From a virus, in IMG/VR virus record IMGVR_UViG_3300020172_001970, positions 1 through 35,706 of that record: 35,706 bases of DNA; one strand, 5' to 3'. Below the pieces are notes generated by a model that saw only the letters and a program-made list of their open reading frames with translations, was not told the DNA's origin and searched no databases. A program made the translations under genes and the position numbers. Positions 33,872 to 35,706 of this stretch are shown here, in pieces (the first letter of the stretch is position 1; each line of letters begins with the position of its first letter).

Positions 33872-34257
33872 GTAATATAAAATGTACAAATGTAGTTCCA
33901 TTACATGATCATATTATTGTCTCTGATATGAATTTTGCAGAACAAGTAACACAAGCTGGTTTAATTATTGGCAGTGATAATGGTAAATCAGAAGGCATTA
34001 AACCACGGTGGGCTAAAGTATTTGCCGTTGGTAGGGATCAAACTAAAATTAAAATAGGTGATTGGATCTTAATTGAACATGGTAGATGGACTCGTGGCGC
34101 AAAAGTAGAACTTGATTCTGGCATCATTGCTGATATTCGTCGTGTAGAAAATAAATCTATAATGATGATTTCTGACGAACAACCAACAGATGTATACCTT
34201 GGTCATTCAAACAAATCAACAACCCAGACATTTGACTTTAGCAAGCCAATGTTTTAA
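33868..34257 (+). CDS. GroES-like co-chaperonin (gp31-like)
   Basis: A 129-residue protein with GroES-like features: VPLHDHIIV (10-18), a mobile-loop-like EQVTQAGLIIG (25-35), and KIGDWILIEHGRW with a beta barrel. T4 gp31 replaces host GroES on GroEL to fold the major capsid protein, and this protein may do the same. It follows the 33560 gene with an ATGA overlap and ends 6 bases before a terminator-like hairpin. It is longer than host GroES (about 97 residues) as gp31 is. No host partner is visible. Confidence 0.85.
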   Translation: MSNIKCTNVVPLHDHIIVSDMNFAEQVTQAGLIIGSDNGKSEGIKPRWAKVFAVGRDQTKIKIGDWILIEHGRWTRGAKVELDSGIIADIRRVENKSIMMISDEQPTDVYLGHSNKSTTQTFDFSKPMF

Positions 34258-34262
34258 TCAAT

Positions 34263-34286
34263 TACAGGGTCTTGACAGACCCTGTA
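34263..34286 (+). terminator. terminator-like hairpin with a -35 box as its loop
   Basis: TACAGGGTC (34263-34271) and GACCCTGTA (34278-34286) form a perfect 9-bp stem. The loop is exactly TTGACA, the -35 hexamer of the promoter that follows. The bases after the stem are TTTTCTTG, a weak U-tract. It ends the co-chaperonin operon. Confidence 0.68.
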
Positions 34287-34300
34287 TTTTCTTGTATAAT
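34272..34300 (+). promoter_or_regulatory. sigma-70 promoter in the terminator hairpin
   Basis: TTGACA (34272-34277), 17-base spacer, TATAAT (34295-34300), driving the clamp loader gene. Both hexamers are perfect. The inverted repeat around the -35 box could be an operator as well. Confidence 0.85.
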
Positions 34301-34330
34301 ATATTTTTTAAATAAACAAAAGGATTGGAA

Positions 34331-35251
34331 ATGGCTACAAAGGAATTGTGGGTGGAAAAATATCGCCCTAACACTTTAGATGGATACGTTTTTAGAGATA
34401 ATCATCAAAAAGCTCAGATAGAATCATGGATTAAAGATAATTCAATCCCGCACTTATTATTAAGTGGTAATGCTGGTATTGGTAAAACTACATTGGCAAA
34501 AATATTGTTTAATTTATTAAACATTAATCAATATGATATACTAGAAATCAACGCATCGCGTAATAACTCAGTAGATGATGTGCGTGAGAAAGTTATGAAT
34601 CACATCCAATTATTACCATTTGGTGAGTTCAAGGTTGTTTTATTGGATGAGGCTGATTACTTATCCCCAAATGCACAAGCAGCATTACGTGGTATAATGG
34701 AGGATTATCAAGATCTTGTTAGATTTGTGTTGACATGCAACTATCCTAATAAAATTATTCCTGCAATTCATAGTAGATGTCAAGGATTCCATATTGAAAA
34801 AGTTGACCAAACTGAATTCACTGCCCGAGTTGCAACTATTCTTATTTCTGAAAATGTATCATTTGAATTAGATACATTAGATACTTTTATTAAAGCATCT
34901 TATCCAGATTTAAGAAAGTGTATCAATATGGTTCAGATGAATAGTTTAGATGGAATGTTAATCACACCACATTCCAATGATAATGGTTCTGCTGATTATA
35001 AAATTGAAATGGTGCAGTTATTCAAGACTGGTAAGATCACTGATGCACGGAAATTATTATGTAAGCAAGCAAGACCAGAAGAAATGGAAGAAATTTACAG
35101 ATGGTTATACGATAATATTGAAATATTTGGGACAGAAGAAAACCAGGAGAAAGCTATTTTAATAATCAAACAGGGGTTAGTTGACCATACACTGGTGGTT
35201 GACCCTGAAATTAATTTATCAGCAACATTAATAAGGTTATCACATATATGA
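34331..35251 (+). CDS. clamp loader large subunit (gp44-like AAA+ ATPase)
   Basis: A 306-residue AAA+ protein that loads the sliding clamp onto primer-template DNA with ATP. The motifs are: Walker A GNAGIGKT (46-53), Walker B VVLLDEAD (102-109), sensor-1 LTCN (134-137), the clamp-loader signature SRC (148-150), and WVEKYRP at the start. Length is close to T4 gp44 (319). Its own consensus promoter precedes it. An in-frame TTG at 34325 exists, but the ATG at 34331 is preferred since AAAGGA sits 7 bases before it. The next gene starts at an ATGA overlap. The partner subunit gp62 is not seen. Confidence 0.93.
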   Translation: MATKELWVEKYRPNTLDGYVFRDNHQKAQIESWIKDNSIPHLLLSGNAGIGKTTLAKILFNLLNINQYDILEINASRNNSVDDVREKVMNHIQLLPFGEFKVVLLDEADYLSPNAQAALRGIMEDYQDLVRFVLTCNYPNKIIPAIHSRCQGFHIEKVDQTEFTARVATILISENVSFELDTLDTFIKASYPDLRKCINMVQMNSLDGMLITPHSNDNGSADYKIEMVQLFKTGKITDARKLLCKQARPEEMEEIYRWLYDNIEIFGTEENQEKAILIIKQGLVDHTLVVDPEINLSATLIRLSHI

Positions 35252-35451
35252 CAGAAACCGCTACTATAACTCTGGTGAAAACAATAAGTTGGCGAGTAAT
35301 TGCTACAATTGCCTCCTTCTTTGTATCGTATTTTTTAATCGATGATGTTGTAATTGCTGGGAGTATTGCTGGTATCCAAGTAATACTACACACTATCTTA
35401 TATTATATCCATGAACGATTGTGGATAAAATTAAAATGGGGTAAGATATAA
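35248..35451 (+). CDS. DUF2061 membrane protein
   Basis: A 67-residue protein with a short start TETATITLVKTISWRVIATI, two likely membrane helices (IATIASFFVSYFLI and the AGSIAGIQVILHTILYYI region), and HERLWIKLKWG at the end, the DUF2061 pattern (SWR...T...S......AG.I...E...H...YY.HER.W). Members occur in bacteria and phages, function unknown. It is coupled to the clamp loader by an ATGA overlap and ends at a strong terminator. Confidence 0.85.
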   Translation: MTETATITLVKTISWRVIATIASFFVSYFLIDDVVIAGSIAGIQVILHTILYYIHERLWIKLKWGKI

Positions 35452-35453
35452 AA

Positions 35454-35476
35454 AAAGGGGGCAGTTAGCCCCCTTT
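35454..35476. terminator. bidirectional rho-independent terminator
   Basis: Perfect 9-bp stem AAAGGGGGC/GCCCCCTTT with loop AGTTA. On the minus strand it is followed by a run of seven T, a strong terminator for PhoH; on the plus strand by TTTCTG. It separates converging genes. Confidence 0.9.
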
Positions 35477-35479
35477 CTG

Positions 35480-35706
35480 TTATTCACCGTAAATTGATAA
35501 AATTTCCACGATCACTGGATGGCGTTCTATATCCTCAACACCAAACTCCATAAGATCAATTAATGTAGCATTACTATTTTTTAATCTACGAATGAAATCA
35601 TCTAAACCATTTTCACCTAACCGATCTGCTTGATTAAGATCTCCAGTTACTACTAATTTTGAATTATCTCCAATTCTAGTGAGTAACATTTTCATTTGAT
35701 TAACAG
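35480..35706 (-). CDS. phoH: PhoH-like ATPase, C-terminal part (continues beyond window)
   Basis: The C-terminal part of PhoH, a putative ATPase (RNA or nucleotide-related role) common in T4-like aquatic phages. The visible end contains LTRIGDNSKLVVTGDLNQAD, a PhoH signature, then the helix GLDDFIRRL and the usual end (DIERHPVIVEILSIYGE). The frame is open to the right edge (VNQM before the ATG at 35695), so that ATG is not the start. It ends 4 bases from the bidirectional terminator. Confidence 0.93.
   Translation of the reverse strand, partial: VNQMKMLLTRIGDNSKLVVTGDLNQADRLGENGLDDFIRRLKNSNATLIDLMEFGVEDIERHPVIVEILSIYGE

Overview
The window is part of the genome of a T4-like tailed phage (myovirus) that most likely infects a Gram-negative bacterium. 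The sequence is AT-rich and almost fully coding, with many small genes. Supporting genes are a T4-type ATP DNA ligase, a gp44-like clamp-loader ATPase, a gp31/GroES-like co-chaperonin, a PhoH protein, a MazG-like pyrophosphatase, and giant tail proteins of the kind seen in aquatic T4-like phages. Eight copies of an octamer (GATAAATA six times, TATAAATA twice) match the T4 late promoter and sit in front of structural genes and of mobile endonucleases. Five consensus sigma-70 promoters drive small genes and the clamp loader. The host cannot be named from this sequence.

Layout. (1) 1-11250 is an accessory and early region: the 3' part of the DNA ligase, a run of small mostly unknown genes (two too short to be obvious: 2999-3154 and 3151-3306), a protein with a ribosomal bL12-like C-terminal domain (3792-4181), MazG, a PEGA-like lipoprotein, two larger conserved phage proteins of unknown role and a conserved 186-residue phage protein. 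Three GIY-YIG-type homing endonuclease genes are inserted here on the minus strand. Each is preceded by a late promoter and a short structured element whose stem covaries. (2) 11278-11957, minus strand: a small dockerin/EF-hand-like protein with a basic tail, and a zinc-finger protein. (3) 12028-32800 is the late tail-fibre/adhesin cluster: a 3556-residue protein, several small fibre-associated proteins, a 1621-residue and a 1034-residue protein that look like one fibre split by a frameshift, and a small structural protein. (4) 32800-35451 is a tightly coupled set: a small conserved protein, a stand-alone piece of a DnaE-type (C-family) polymerase, a small conserved protein, the co-chaperonin, then the clamp loader from its own promoter, and a DUF2061 membrane protein. 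(5) The C-terminal end of PhoH runs off the right edge on the minus strand.

How it fits together. Ligase, clamp loader and PhoH belong to DNA replication or nucleic-acid metabolism, and MazG to nucleotide control. The co-chaperonin supports folding of capsid protein by the host GroEL in T4. The large fibre genes make the host-recognition apparatus and are read late. The most interesting items are the covarying hairpins at predicted late transcript starts, the DnaE fragment, the bL12-like protein, the promoter whose -35 box is the loop of a terminator-like hairpin, and the split fibre.
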